In this document: positions 43,868 to 54,555 of the stretch, piece after piece
Layout of the letters: the number at the start of each line of letters is the position of its first letter
Position numbering within the stretch: the first letter of the stretch is position 1
Assembly (NCBI GenBank): GCA_030710605.1
Contig: CP092880.1
Location: 4,496,909-4,560,908, forward strand
Direction: 5' to 3'
Length of the DNA stretch: 64,000 nt
Origin: Cordylochernes scorpioides
Taxonomy: Eukaryota > Arthropoda > Arachnida > Pseudoscorpiones > Chernetidae
Notes under the pieces: generated by a model
What the model saw: the letters and a program-made list of their open reading frames with translations, nothing else
Database searches by the model: none
What the model was told of the DNA's origin: nothing
Program-made: the position numbers and the translations under genes

Positions 43868-44100
43868 GCCTTAAAACGCGAATGTTTCTTTTCACAAATA
43901 AATCAAATTTCTACTATCATATCTGCGTTGAAAAAATATTAAGAGGGCTTGGTTCATCGGTGGTAAACCCTCCCAGCAGTTTTGCCAATTTAATCTACCA
44001 GACCGATTCTTTAGAGCTCTAATACTATATTGGATCATTCTGTTTATATATGCTACACTGAAGGATATAATCTTAGAAATGGTATTTAATCAAACTATAT
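43868..44100 (+). repeat. Dispersed GGGAGGG-hairpin family, copy 3
   Basis: AACGCGAATGTTTCTTTTCA then GAGGGCTTGGTTCATCGGTG, CCCTCCCAGCAG and CTAATACTATATTGGATCAT. It matches 61130-61345 and 62880-63060. Short frames can be read through it (FTNKSNFY...) but differ in stops between copies. Confidence 0.7.
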
Positions 44101-44395
44101 AATAAGCTTTTTTTCATCGGAGTAAATACAGTAGAAGTTTGATTTATTTGTGAAAAGGAACATTCGCGTCTTAATGTCTTCATTCGTTATAGCTTTGTAT
44201 TAGTTATAAGTCCTGTATAAGAGAATAGATGCCAAATTTAACTGAATGTTGTAAATACGACATGTAAGTTTCCAGAGCCTCGTGGTTACTCTGTTTGAGA
44301 ACCTGGTTCTTAACTTGAAGTTTTTTTAAAAAATAAATTGTGTTTTGGAGTTAGCAATCCTTCACAATAATGAATTAAAAAGAACGTCGTCAAAA
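44101..44395. other. Unassigned flank of the transposase remnant
   Basis: AT-rich. The last 80 bp may be the decayed upstream part of the transposase (AAGAACGTCGTCAAAATGTG), but I cannot support a frame. Confidence 0.4.
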
Positions 44396-44717
44396 TGTGA
44401 TTTCAAAATTGGATTGAAAATTTCACAAACGTTCAACTGCTTTGATCGCAAGAGACGTAAAGACATGTGATCATAGACGATGAAACCTACTGCAAGATTG
44501 ACTTCTAAACACTTCCAGGATCCTAGTACTACATTTCAGCTGATGGAGACATCTTCTGTGAATCAGAAACTAGGATTGAAGTTGAAAAAAATCGACGATA
44601 AATGCGAGTATCTCGTGTGGCAAGTAATATGTGAATGTGGTGATAAGAGTCAGATTTACGTTACCAAAGGGACAGTCAACAAGGAAATTCATAATACAAA
44701 TATAATGCGGTTTATGA

Positions 44718-45127
44718 TTATAAAACGACATTTGTAAATTATCCCGCATGTGTTTCTTTTGCACGAAAAATCGAAATTTATTTTAAGGAGAAATAACGAT
44801 TATTTCTAACCTTAGGGATGAAGTATGAAAGGATGAATTGTGAAGAGTAATGATAAACAGATCCCTGAGCACTTTATTTTTCCGTTTATCATTACTATTC
44901 ACAATACATGTGGTGTACTTACAGTAAAAGCAGTCGCCTACTTCTACCCACCATGATTACCTTGGCCTGTACCACGTGTACTAGGGATAAACAAAAAAAA
45001 CTCTTCCCAATTCATTCTTTCATACTTCATCCCTAAAGTTAGAAATAATCGTTATTTCTCCTTAAAATAAATTTCGATTTTTCGTGCAAAAGAAACACAT
45101 GCGAGATAATTGTCAAATGTCATTCTA
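44718..45127. mobile_element. Long-TIR MITE, fullest copy
   Basis: The left arm starts ATAAAACGACATTTGTAAAT and passes CGCATGTGTTTCTTTTGCAC and GGAGAAATAACGATTATTTC to AGAGTAATGATAAAC. The right arm is the mirrored sequence ending TGTCAAATGTCATTC. Arms are about 160-170 bp. It splits the transposase pseudogene and is itself split by a SINE fragment. Other copies: 266-453 and 58765-59018. Confidence 0.85.
44905..45000 (+). mobile_element. 5'-truncated SINE nested in the MITE
   Basis: ACATGTGGTGTACTTACAGT to GGGATAAACAAAAAAAA, 96 bp, located exactly in the loop between the two MITE arms. It is the youngest layer of the nest. Confidence 0.8.
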
Positions 45128-45379
45128 CAAGAATATTTATATCAAAGAATGTCTGAAGAACTGTCGTTTATTAGGAAGCATGATGTCCTCATGTTATTCT
45201 GGCCCGACCTTACATCAGCCCACTACGCCCGTGATACATTGAAGTCCCTAGAAACAGAAAATGTTGTGTATGTTTCAAAGGAGTTGAATCCACCGAACAA
45301 TGCCGTCCAATCGAACATTATTGGAGAGAAGTCAAAGGAAATCCACGTAAAACAGATCATTTCATATTGGACCTAAGTC

Positions 45380-45500
45380 GGCCTGCTACTGAGTAGTGTT
45401 CTCTCAGTCTTAAAGACAAAGACAGACACATTCTACTTCACCCAATCATTATGGATCTCTACAGGCTTAATATCCTAATATGATTGAGTGGAAATGTGTA
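45380..45500 (+). mobile_element. LINE 3' end fragment
   Basis: GTCGGCCTGCTACTGAGTAG, CACATTCTACTTCACCCAAT and CCTAATATGATTGAGTGG correspond to 55790-55920. The tail is diverged (AAATGTGTAAGAAATGG). Confidence 0.65.
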
Positions 45501-45515
45501 AGAAATGGAGAGCAC

Positions 45516-45738
45516 TTTTTTTCCAAAAGAAAAATTGCTTCAATGCCTTCGATTCTTGCCAAAAGTTAGACACTACCCAGTAAGTGCATGTAACCAAAAG
45601 AGCTCTGGCAATTTGTAAGTATAAAGGTCGAATTACTTTTTACCGTGTAGACATATGCTGCAATATACAGTTATAGCAGTCGCTAACTATCCACCATCGA
45701 CTGTATCATGTGTATACTTGGGGGTAATAAGTAAAAAA
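45516..45738 (+). mobile_element. Old, diverged SINE copy
   Basis: TCAATGCCTTCGATTCTTGC, GTAAGTGCATGTAACCAAAAG and GCAGTCGCTAACTATCCACC follow SINE order with many substitutions. The tRNA head is missing. Confidence 0.6.
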
Positions 45739-45954
45739 ACGAATATAGAATAGTATAATGTAGAGAATACTTTTCCTTTCAACAAACGTCACCAATATAT
45801 TTTTTGTTTGTAGATGTTGGTGAATTTATCTCCAAGGCGGTATCTTGGCGAAATGACTCGTTTACAACAATTTCTATGTTTTACTTGTGTCGTTACTATA
45901 GAGGTTTTACCACGTAGTGTAGACATTTGGCTGTGAGAGGATACAGGGCGGTCT

Positions 45955-47050
45955 ACATACACTCATGGATAAAGAATTTACATATATTTATATCGCCAGT
46001 TGTCTGTTTTTCAAAGAGACAGAGGCAATTTTGTTCACACTTGGTTATCTCGTGTATCTTCAAAAAAGGTCACTGTAATATCTTCCAGAGTTATTGTCTG
46101 AATCCCGATATACATGCTGAAAGGTACAACTTCCTTAAGTTTTGTCCATGAGTGTATCTTTCAGAGTTATTGTCTGAATCTCAATATACATGCTAAAAGG
46201 TACAACTTCCTTAAGTTTTGTCCATGAGTGAATATTGGTTATCTCGTGTGTCTTCAATAAAGATCACTGTAATATCTTTCAGAGTTATTGTCTGAATCCC
46301 GATATACATGCTAAAAGGTATAACTTCCTTATGTTTTGTCCATGAGTGTATCTTTCAGAGTTATTGTCTGAATCTCAATATACATGCTAAAAGGTATAAC
46401 TTCCTTAAGTTTTGTACATGGGTGTATATTGGTTATCTCGTGTGTCTTCAATAAAGGTCACTGTAATATCTTTCAGAGTTATTGTTTGAATCCCGATATA
46501 CATGCTAAAAGGTACAACTTCCTTAAGTTTTGTCCATGAGTGCATCTTTCAGAGTTATTGTCTGAATACCGATATACATGCTGAAAGGTACAACTTCCTT
46601 AAGTTTTGTCCATGAGTGTATCTTTCAGAGTTATATTGTCTGAATACCGATATACATGTTAAAAGGTACAACGTTCTTAAGTTTTGTCCATGAGTGTATC
46701 TTTCAGAGTTATTGTCTGAATCCCAATATACATACTGATAGGTACAACTTCCTTAAGTTTTGTCCATGAGTGTATCTTTCAGAGTTATTGTCTGAATACC
46801 GATATATATGCTAAAAGGTACAACTTCCTTATGTTTTGTCTATGAGTGTATCTTTCAGAGTTATTGTCTGAATACCGATATACATGCTAAAAGGTGCGAC
46901 ATCCTCAAGTTTTGTCCATGAGTGTATATTGGTTATCTCGTGTGTCTTCAATAAAGGTTACTGTAATATCTTTCGTGTTATTGTCTGAATCCCGATATAC
47001 ATGCTAAAAGGTACAACTTCCTTAAGTTTTGTCAATGAATGTATGTATTA
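45955..47050 (-). mobile_element. ACTCATGG-family array, minus orientation
   Basis: Starts with ACACTCATGGATAAAGAATT, then CAGAGGCAATTTTGTTCACA, and about ten direct units. These mix 76-bp arms with 145-bp arm-plus-core units, and end CTTCCTTAAGTTTTGTCAATGAATGTA. It adjoins the 3' side of the candidate exon at 47085-48476, whose ORF runs into it before stopping. Confidence 0.75.
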
Positions 47051-47084
47051 AAGAAAGTTTTGTGTATATCAGTGAGTTACCTAC

Positions 47085-48476
47085 CTCCACGTTGTTATTC
47101 CCTAGGTCCACTTGACAGAGCCTCGGACTACCGGACTGTTCCTGATGGACTTCTACCTCGATCAAACATCCTCCAGCCGTGCAGTCACAACCTTCAGGAA
47201 GTCCTCTGTCCTCAGGACCTATGTCACGATGGACTTCATGGGCAGACATTGAGTACATCTCTTCGGTCACGTTATGTAGACCATTCAAATCATCACAGGT
47301 TTCTGTTGGGGATCTACAGGAGAATTCTTCATCCAGATTTCTCACTATGGCATCTTGATAGTTTTCCTCCTCTTTTAACACAATATCAAGTTCATTAATA
47401 ACGGCTTCTAGCAGAGTATCATTATTTTCTTGAATATCATATCTTAGATCTTTGTTTTTATCTTCTTTGGTATTATATAGACTTCTTTCATCTTCTTTAA
47501 TTAGTCCATTTCCATTCAGAATTTCGTTTAGAACAGCTGGGTAAATTTCCTCTTTAAAGCAATAATCATTTTCAATTATTATGTCATCTTCAAGTTTTCT
47601 ATCTATAGGTAGTTCTTGTTCATTTTCATTGGTCTGGGGAATACTTCTTTGTATCTTTGGGTCATAATCATCTTCGTACCAATCTTCTTCCAGGATTGGA
47701 TCATACTTCAGTTCGTAGATAAATCCGTTTTCAAGGTTTTTGGAGGAGTTTACGAAAGGTTCGTCAACCTGTGGTCCGTTTTCTTTCTTGGCACAGTTCT
47801 CTGTGGATTTATCCAATTCAGGTCCTCGTCTGGACTTGACACAGTTTTCGGTGGGTTCAAATTCAGGTCCTTGCCTGGACTTGACACAGTTTTCGGTGGG
47901 TTCGTCCATTTCAGGTCCTCGCCTGGACTTGACACAGTTTTCGGTGGGTTCATCAAATTCAGTTCCTTGCATGGACTTGAAACAGTCCTCGAAGGGTTCA
48001 TCCATTTCAGGTCCTCGCCTGGACTTGGCATAGTCCGTTGTAGGTTCATCCATTTCAGGTCCTCGCCTGGACTTGACACAGTTTTCGGTGGGTTCATCAA
48101 ATTCAGGTCCTTGCAAGAATTTGACACAGTTTTCGAAAGGTTCATCCATTTCAGGTCCTTTCCTGGATTTGACACAGTTCTCGGTGGGTTCATCAAATTC
48201 AGGTCCTCGCCTGGATTTGGCATAGTCCGTAGTGGGTTCATCTATTTCAGGTCCTCGCCTGGACTTGGCGAGGTCCGGGGAAGGAGGAACGATCACAACC
48301 TCCGGGATCATCTTGAGGCATCGCGGTAGCACAATGGCCAGCTGCCACAGCGCCGTCTCGACGCAGGCAACACCTACACCGGCGCATATGCATCTTCCGT
48401 CATATAATGACTTCCCAGATAGATCAATGCACTCTAGATAGATCCTTCTTTTGTCTTGTGTTTCTTTAATGAACAT
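47085..48476 (-). CDS. Candidate exon: acidic protein with 16-residue repeats
   Basis: The ORF from ATG 48474-48476 runs 484 codons to 47022. I end the exon at 47085 because GTGGAG|GTAGGTAAC is a good splice donor and the codons beyond it enter a transposon. Residues about 10-65 look like ordinary globular sequence (CICAGVGVACVETALWQLAI). About 70-260 hold roughly 12 repeats of 16 residues like DEPTENCVKSRRGPEM. The rest is very acidic (EEDWYEDDYDP, IVLKEEENYQD), likely disordered. The start may be an acceptor instead (TTAAAG| near 48466). No known family recognised. The repeat tract is also open on the plus strand. Non-repetitive flanks in frame favour a real exon, but transcript evidence is absent. 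Confidence 0.5.
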
Positions 48477-48518
48477 TTATAGATATTGAAAATAGAGAAA
48501 TCCATACTTAAATCATTA

Positions 48519-48944
48519 GATAATAAAAAGGCATATATTAGATTTAATAGAAGATTTATTTTGCCAATATTTCGGTTGGCTGAATGCCAAACCTTTATAT
48601 TAAGGCATTATATATATATATTTTTTTTTTTTTTGTGTGTGAAACGTAATGGATGAATGGATGAATCATGATGGATAGTTAGCTACTGCTTTAACTGTGT
48701 TGTACACATGTCTACAAATGTAGATGACAGTTCAACTTTTATACTTAAAAGGTGTCAAAGCCCCTTTGGTTACATGCACTTAATGGGTAGTGTTTAACTT
48801 GTGCAAGAATCGAAGGCATTGAAGCATTTTTTTTTTTTCTTTTTCAAAAAATGTAATGCCTTGATAAAGGTTTGGCGTTCAGCCAACCGAAATATTGGCA
48901 AATAAATCTTTTATTAAATCTAATATATGTCTTTTTATTATCTA
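48519..48944. mobile_element. Foldback Penelope-like insertion split by a SINE
   Basis: The left arm (48519-48611) and right arm (48852-48944) are inverted: AGATAATAAAAAGGCATATA versus ATATGTCTTTTTATTATCT. Each holds GGTTTGGC.TTCAGCCAACC followed by GAAATATTGGC, a strong stem II with GAAA, preceded by TTGATAAAGG in place of CTGATGAG. This is a decayed hammerhead layout. The loop contains a SINE (48622-48846). Confidence 0.6.
48622..48846 (-). mobile_element. Diverged SINE in the foldback loop
   Basis: Reverse-complement SINE body: AGTTAGCTACTGCTTTAACT, GTCAAAGCCCCTTTGGTTAC and GGCATTGAAGCATTTTTT. Head missing. Older than most copies. Confidence 0.6.
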
Positions 48945-48984
48945 ATTTATAGATATGTTAATTGATTTTAATTTCGTCGATATT

Positions 48985-51885
48985 AGTGACCTGTCTATAG
49001 CACCCCTTCTCTATAGCACCCTATTTTGGTGAGTCCCAAGAGGGGGCGCTATAGACAGGTTTAACTGTACGTAGTACGATGCGATTTATATTAAAAGTGA
49101 CCTATCTATAGCACCCCCTCTACAGCACCCTATTTTGGTGAGTCCCAAGAGGGGGCGCTATAGACAGGTTTAACTGTACGTAGTACGATGCGATTTATAT
49201 TAAAAGTGACCTATCTATAGCACCCCCTCTACAGCACCCTATTTTGGTGAGTCCCAAGAGGGGGCGCTATAGACAGGTTTAACTGTACGTAGTACGATGC
49301 GATTTATATTAAAAGTGACCTATCTATAGCACCCCCTCTACAGCACCCTATTTTGGTGAGTCCCAAGAGGGGGCGCTATAGACAGGTTTAACTGTACGTA
49401 GTACGATGCGATTTATATTAAAAGTGACCTATCTATAGCACCCCCTCTACAGCACCCTATTTTGGTGAGTCCCAAGAGGGGGCGCTATAGACAGGTTTAA
49501 CTGTACGTAGTACGATGCGATTTATATTAAAAGTGACCTGTCTATAGCACCCCCTCTACAGCACCCTATTTTGGTGAGTCCCAATTATTATTATTATTGC
49601 GTATGATATTGTTTTTTACAGCACAATACAACAATGTTGGCAAGTTTCTCTAGAGTGGAATGTCGAGGTGACGAATCCACTCCAGGGCCTCCTCTGTGCA
49701 CCGGTGGATATCCCCAAGTGTTCCCTGGAAGAATCTTCGAGGACAGTCCCTTAGGATATGGGATCACATCAGATTGAGTCCCAAGAGGGAGCGCTATAGA
49801 CAGGTTTAACTGTACGTAGTACGATGCGATTTATATTAAAAGTGACCTATCTATAGCACCCCCTCTACAGCACCCTATTTTGGTGAGTCCCAAGAGGGGG
49901 CGCTATAGACAGGTTTAACTGTACGTAGTACGATGCGATTTATATTAAAAGTGACCTATCTATAGCACCCCCTCTACAGCACCCTATTTTGGTGAGTCCC
50001 AAGAGGGGGCGCTATAGACAGGTTTAACTGTACGTAGTACGATGCGATTTATATTAAAAGTGACCTATCTATAGCACCCCCTCTACAGCACCCTATTTTG
50101 GTGAGTCCCAAGAGGGGGCGCTATAGACAGGTTTAACTGTACGTAGTACGATGCGATTTATATTAAAAGTGACCTATCTAAAGCACCCCCTCTACAGCAC
50201 CCTATTTTGGTGAGTCCCAAGAGGGGGCGCTATAGACAGGTTTAACTATACGTAGTACGATGCGATTTATATTAAAAGTGACCTGTCTATAGCACCCCCT
50301 CTACAGCACCCTATTTTGGTGAGTCCCAAGAGGGGGCGCTATAGACAGGTTTAACTGTACGTAGTACGATGCGATTTATATTAAAAGTGACCTATCTATA
50401 GCACCCCCTCTACAGCACCCTATTTTGGTGAGTCCCAAGAGGGGGCGCTATAGACAGGTTTAACTGTACGTAGTACGATGCGATTTATATTAAAAGTGAC
50501 CTATCTATAGCACCCCCTCTACAGCACCCTATTTTGGTGAGTCCCAAGAGGGGGCGCTATAGACAGGTTTAACTGTACGTAGTACGATGCGATTTATATT
50601 AAAAGTGACCTGTCTATAGCACCCCCTCTACAGCACCCTATTTTGGTGAGTCCCAAAGAGGGGGCGCTATAGACAGGTTTAACTGTACGTAGTACGATGC
50701 GATTTATATTAAAAGTGACCTATCTATAGCACCCCCTCTACAGCACCCTATTTTGGTGAGTCCCAAAGAGGGGGCGCTATAGACAGGCTTAACTGTACGT
50801 AGTACGATGCGATTTATATTAAAAGTGACCTATCTATAGCACCCCCTCTACAGCACCCTATTTTGGTGAGTCCCAAGAGGGGGCGCTATAGACAGGTTTA
50901 ACTGTACGTAGTACGATGCGATTTATATTAAAAGTGACCTATCTATAGCACCCCCTCTACAGCACCCTATTTTGGTGAGTCCCAAGAGGGGGCGCTATAG
51001 ACAGGTTTAACTATACGTAGTACGATGCGATTTATATTAAAAGTGACCTGTCTATAGCACCCCCTCTACAGCACCCTATTTTGGTGAGTCCCAAAGAGGG
51101 GGCGCTATAGACAGGTTTAACTGTACGTAGTACGATGCGATTTATATTAAAAGTGACCTATCTATAGCACCCCCTCTACAGCACCCTATTTTGGTGAGTC
51201 CCAAAGAGGGGGCGCTATAGACAGGCTTAACTGTACGTAGTACGATGCGATTTATATTAAAAGTGACCTATCTATAGCACCCCCTCTACAGCACCCTATT
51301 TTGGTGAGTCCCAAGAGGGGGCGCTATAGACAGGTTTAACTGTACGTAGTACGATGCGATTTATATTAAAAGTGACCTATCTATAGCACCCCCTCTACAG
51401 CACCCTATTTTGGTGAGTCCCAAAGAGGGGGCGCTATAGACAGGTTTAACTGTACGTAGTACGATGCGATTTATATTAAAAGTGACCTATCTATAGCACC
51501 CCCTCTACAGCACCCTATTTTGGTGAGTCCCAAGAGGGGGCGCTATAGACAGGTTTAACTGTACGTAGTACGATGCGATTTATATTAAAAGTGACCTGTC
51601 TATAGCACCCCCTCTACAGCACCCTATTTTGGTGAGTCCCAAGAGGGGGCGCTATAGACAGGTTTAACTGTACGTAGTACGATGCGATTTATATTAAAAG
51701 TGACCTATCTATAGCACCCCCTCTACAGCACCCTATTTTGGTGAGTCCCAAGAGGGGGCGCTATAGACAGGTTTAACTGTACGTAGTACGATGCGATTTA
51801 TATTAAAAGTGACCTGTCTATAGCACCCCCTCTACAGCACCCTATTTTGGTGAGTCCCAAAGAGGGGGCGCTATAGACAGGTTTA
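48985..51885. repeat. 109-bp satellite built from a pogo-like MITE
   Basis: About 25 near-identical units. Within each, ACCTATCTATAGCACCCCCT and its inverse AGAGGGGGCGCTATAGACAGG flank a 30-bp loop (ACAGCACCCTATTTTGGTGA). The outer right side reads TTTAACTGTACGTAGTACGA. The inverse of the right side, TACAGTTAAACCTGTCTATA, is pogo/Tigger-terminus-like. So each unit is a short MITE plus spacer, amplified in tandem. Variants (CCTGTC/CCTATC; CCCAAGAG/CCCAAAGAG) repeat in multi-unit patterns. Transcripts would form a 20-bp-stem hairpin per unit. Confidence 0.9.
49585..49774 (-). mobile_element. LINE 3' fragment inserted in the satellite
   Basis: Flanked by TGAGTCCCAA (49575-49584 and 49775-49784). 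On plus it begins ATT repeats, the reverse of an AAT tail. The minus strand encodes RDCPRRFFQGTLGDIHRCTE then EALEWIRHLDIPL and a stop, a LINE-type C-terminus different from the finger-type fragments at 15.2 and 58.2 kb. 190 bp, 5'-truncated. Confidence 0.8.
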
Positions 51886-51889
51886 ACAG

Positions 51890-52390
51890 TATTTAAAAAG
51901 CTTTCTGGAGTTTATTTTTATTTTATTAATCTCAAGCTTTCGGGTATCTCTACCCTTCTACAGAAGAACATAAATACAAAGAATAAAAGGTTTTATATAA
52001 TTATTTTTATATAATATGTTCTCCGGTAGAAGGGCAGAGATGCCCGAATGCTTCTTCTTCTTATTCTTTCTTATCTCCACACTGGGTGAAGTAGAATGGC
52101 TTTGTCATTAAAACTGGGAGCACTACTCAGTGGCAGGCTGACTTAGCTCCAAAAGAAATGGCCGCCTCTGACATAGTACATGGAGTACAGACGCTGCTCA
52201 TCCTGTATCCCTGGATTAGGAGCCCTTACAGGGTACTATCAGCCGGGCCAGCTGAGCCCAGGTTTTTTAGTGAGCTTGTTACTGCTCCCCCACCTCCTTT
52301 TTCATCCGGGCTTGGGACCGGCAAGGGCGAACCGAATGCTTGAAACTGTGCATTGATAAAATAAAATGAAACTCAAAAGAAACATCTTTT
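51890..52390. mobile_element. Foldback Penelope-like insertion split by a LINE
   Basis: The left part carries (minus) CTGTAGAAGGGTAGAGATAC then CCGAAAGCTT, and the right part (plus) CGGTAGAAGGGCAGAGATGC then CCGAATGCTT. Both have a hammerhead-like layout (stem II GGGTA/TACCC, then GAAA) with the CTGATGA core decayed. Outer arms (TTATTTTTATTTTATTAATC; GATAAAATAAAATGAAACTC) are imperfect inverses. The right arm is cut by a LINE at 52054-52331. Confidence 0.6.
52054..52331 (-). mobile_element. LINE 3' end with 10-bp target duplication
   Basis: CCGAATGCTT at 52044-52053 and 52332-52341. The minus strand runs from GCCGGTCCCAAGCCCGGATG to GTGGAGATAAGAAAGAATAA and an AAG-rich tail. Same family as 55568-55942. 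The GGTCCCAAGCCCGGATGA block and AAG tail resemble RTE-group 3' regions (from memory). Confidence 0.8.
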
Positions 52391-52396
52391 AATTGT

Positions 52397-52621
52397 TTAA
52401 CTTTTTTTTCTTGTCCCAGGTCTGGAGTCTAGACCAGATCCTGAAGGCCTCTTTATCACCTCTATGACCACAGCTGGTGTAGATGTCTGTTCGGCAATAC
52501 CCGATGTGATGTGTTCTGGGCTTGCTGGAGAATCCTGACATTTGGTGCAATTTGGAAAGGTTTTGGATCCACTTGTGAAAATTATTGGACGTAGATGGCC
52601 TGTTCTAAAACGGGAAAGCAT
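52397..52621 (-). pseudogene. LINE C-terminal finger remnant
   Basis: 74 codons: RFRTGHLRPIIFTSGSKTFP, then NCTKCQDSPASPEHI, the same module as at 2926-3129 but another subfamily. The product tail (RPSGSGLDSRPGTRKKS) is followed by a poly-A-like run on the minus strand (52390-52410). Reverse transcriptase missing. Confidence 0.65.
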
Positions 52622-53164
52622 GGTGAAGTCTGATCTGTTGTGAGTTAGTTTTCAGGAGGGGAGTTTTCCCATCGAACCTGCGGTATTTGATGTTATTTTT
52701 CCAATCTTGATTAAATTTCATTTTCAGTTTGTTAGAATGATCATTTGCTGTTGGAAAGATTGAGGATATTTTGGGTCATTTTCTTTAGATTTAACTTATA
52801 GATATGTATTCCTTCTTTTCTAAAAGCCATTTGCTGGTTGGGAGTTTGTCTTTAGCCACATTAACCATTCTTGGTTTAATTACTTCTCGACGTTTCAGCT
52901 ACTTGTTGCCCTCGGGGGAATGTGTTCTTGAATTCTAACTAGATCTCACTCTCTTGAGAATGGTGGTAGTGATTGCCAAAATGATGATAAGTAAATAAAT
53001 CGATAATTATTATTAGGGTGAAATCATCAGAACAAAAGGAAGTTTGTTTTATCCGAAAAGAAAAAAAACTATAATTAATAGATACATTTCATATACTCAG
53101 CAATATATAAATACATACTATATTCTAAATCTTTACCAGTAAGTGACACAATAGTACAAATAAA
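52622..53164. other. Mostly unassigned; one hammerhead-like scrap
   Basis: At 52885-52917 the minus strand reads GAGGGCAACAAGTAGCTGAA then ACGTCGAG, resembling the stem II/GAAAC part of the foldback family. Nothing else is recognised. Confidence 0.4.
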
Positions 53165-53346
53165 AGGTTGTCTCAAAAGTTCGTAAACACTTGCCAAAAA
53201 ATTGAAATACCAATATTATTCACCGTTATGTATAACATCTTTGTATTATGTATAAAGTAATTGCATTATTATATATTCACCGTAATTATTCGTCAAGTAA
53301 TAAGAAAAGCAAAGTTTTAGGAAAAACACGAACTTTTGGGACAACC
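53165..53346. mobile_element. Compact mariner-like MITE
   Basis: Ends GGTTGTCTCAAAAGTTCGT and ACGAACTTTTGGGACAACC (inverted, one mismatch). About 182 bp with no ORF; TA lies close to both ends. It matches the ends of 3720-4155 and 11604-11720. Confidence 0.8.
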
Positions 53347-53361
53347 GTATAGTATGAATGA

Positions 53362-53530
53362 ATGAACAGAGCAACAGAGCTGAGTACAGTACCTTGTGGC
53401 GAGGTCAGTTCGGACTGTCTTATCTCAAGCCAAGGAGGCGATAGTTCGGCTGTGATAGCAGACGGTGGAAAATTAAGAGCCGCGGTAGCTACACCAAACG
53501 GTCTTCGCTACATATTTAATTACAGAAGTA
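53362..53530 (+). other. Unassigned open stretch before the 43-bp array
   Basis: The frame MNRATELSTVPCGEVSSDCL... is open and compositionally mixed (GGDSSAVIADGGKL) but runs straight into the minisatellite and stops at 53604. No domain recognised. Possibly an exon remnant. Confidence 0.3.
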
Positions 53531-54190
53531 AATTTCACTCAATTAAAACGTTCAGAGATGAATCACAGAAGAAAGTTTCACTCAATAAAAACGTTCAGAG
53601 ATGAATCACAGAAGAAAGTTTCACTCAATAAAAACGTTCAGAGATGAATCACAGAATTAAAGTTTCACTCAATAAAAACGTTCAGAGATGAATCACAGAA
53701 TTAAAGTTTCACTCAATAAAAACGTTCAGAGATGAATCACAGAAGAAAGTTTCACTCAATAAAAACGTTTAGAGATGAATTACAGAATAAAGTTTCACTC
53801 AATCAAAACGTTCAGAGATGAATCACAGAATAAAGTTTCACTCAATCAAAACGTTCAGAGATGAATCACAGAAGAAAGTTTCACTCAATCAAAACGTTCA
53901 GAGATGAATATCACAGAAGAAAGTTTAGCTCAATCAAAACGTGCAGAGATGAATCACAGAAGAAAGTTTCACTCAATCAAAACGTTCAGAGATGAATCAC
54001 ACAATTAAAACGTTCAGAGATGAATCACAGAATAAAGTTTCACTCAATCAAAACGTTCAGAGATGAATCACAGAAGAAAGTTTCACTCAATCAAAACGTT
54101 CAGAGATGAATCACAGAAGAAACCTTCACTCAATTAAAGCGTTCAGAGATGAATCACAGAAGAAAGTTTCCCTCAATCAAAATCGTTCAG
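53530..54190. repeat. 43-bp minisatellite, about 15 units
   Basis: The unit is ACGTTCAGAGATGAATCACA plus GAAGAAAGTTTCACTCAATCAAA. Variants (ATTAAAG, AATAAAG, GAAGAAAG) and a partial unit near 54000 occur. Not a multiple of three; no long ORF. Confidence 0.9.
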
Positions 54191-54332
54191 CGAAGAAGCA
54201 GCTATCTTGATGGTAAACAGCATTTGTAACGTCAACGACTAATGAGGCAGTACCATACATGCACTAATGGAATTAAAATTGATAAATAGAACAAAGTAAA
54301 ATAACGAAAACTCGCTATAGGCTTAAAAAATA

Positions 54333-54498
54333 CAGTAGAACCCTTCTTTAGCGGACACCTCTCTATAAAGGACCTTTTTCATTTGCAAAAATACCATTTT
54401 TGCTATTTAGTAACTCTCCGATAAGAGGACATTTCTCCTTAAAGAACACTTTGACTCTGTAATTAGGTGTTGTCCTTTACAGGAAGGTAGTTCTACCG
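54333..54498. mobile_element. pogo/Tigger-like MITE
   Basis: CAGTAGAACCCTTCTTTAGC left and AGGAAGGTAGTTCTACCG right, TA on both sides. Same orientation as 503-742 without the internal duplication. Confidence 0.8.
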
Positions 54499-54555
54499 TA
54501 TAAGAAATAAAACCACTATGAAAATCAATGTTAATTTCACAAATGGAACAAACTT

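Larger units (their letters stand above)
44396..45376 (+). pseudogene. Tc1/mariner-superfamily transposase pseudogene, split by a MITE
   Basis: Two pieces in family order. Before 44718, shifting frames show DDETYCKIDF, YYISADGDIFCESE and EYLVWQVICECGDKS...VTKGTVN, matching the central DDE region around the first catalytic D. After 45127 an uninterrupted frame reads HDVLMLFWPDLTSAHYARD and VSKELNPPNNAVQSN, the second-D block and the proline-rich block before the third acidic residue. That last region has decayed (IIGEKSKEIH). The gene is dead: frameshifts, stops and a 410-bp MITE insertion. No terminal inverted repeats were located. Confidence 0.75.

Noticed and set aside
47616-48329. 237-codon plus-strand ORF (FRSSPGLDTVFGGF repeats)
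   Set aside because: Mirror of the 48-bp repeats in the minus-strand exon; lacks non-repetitive coding flanks.
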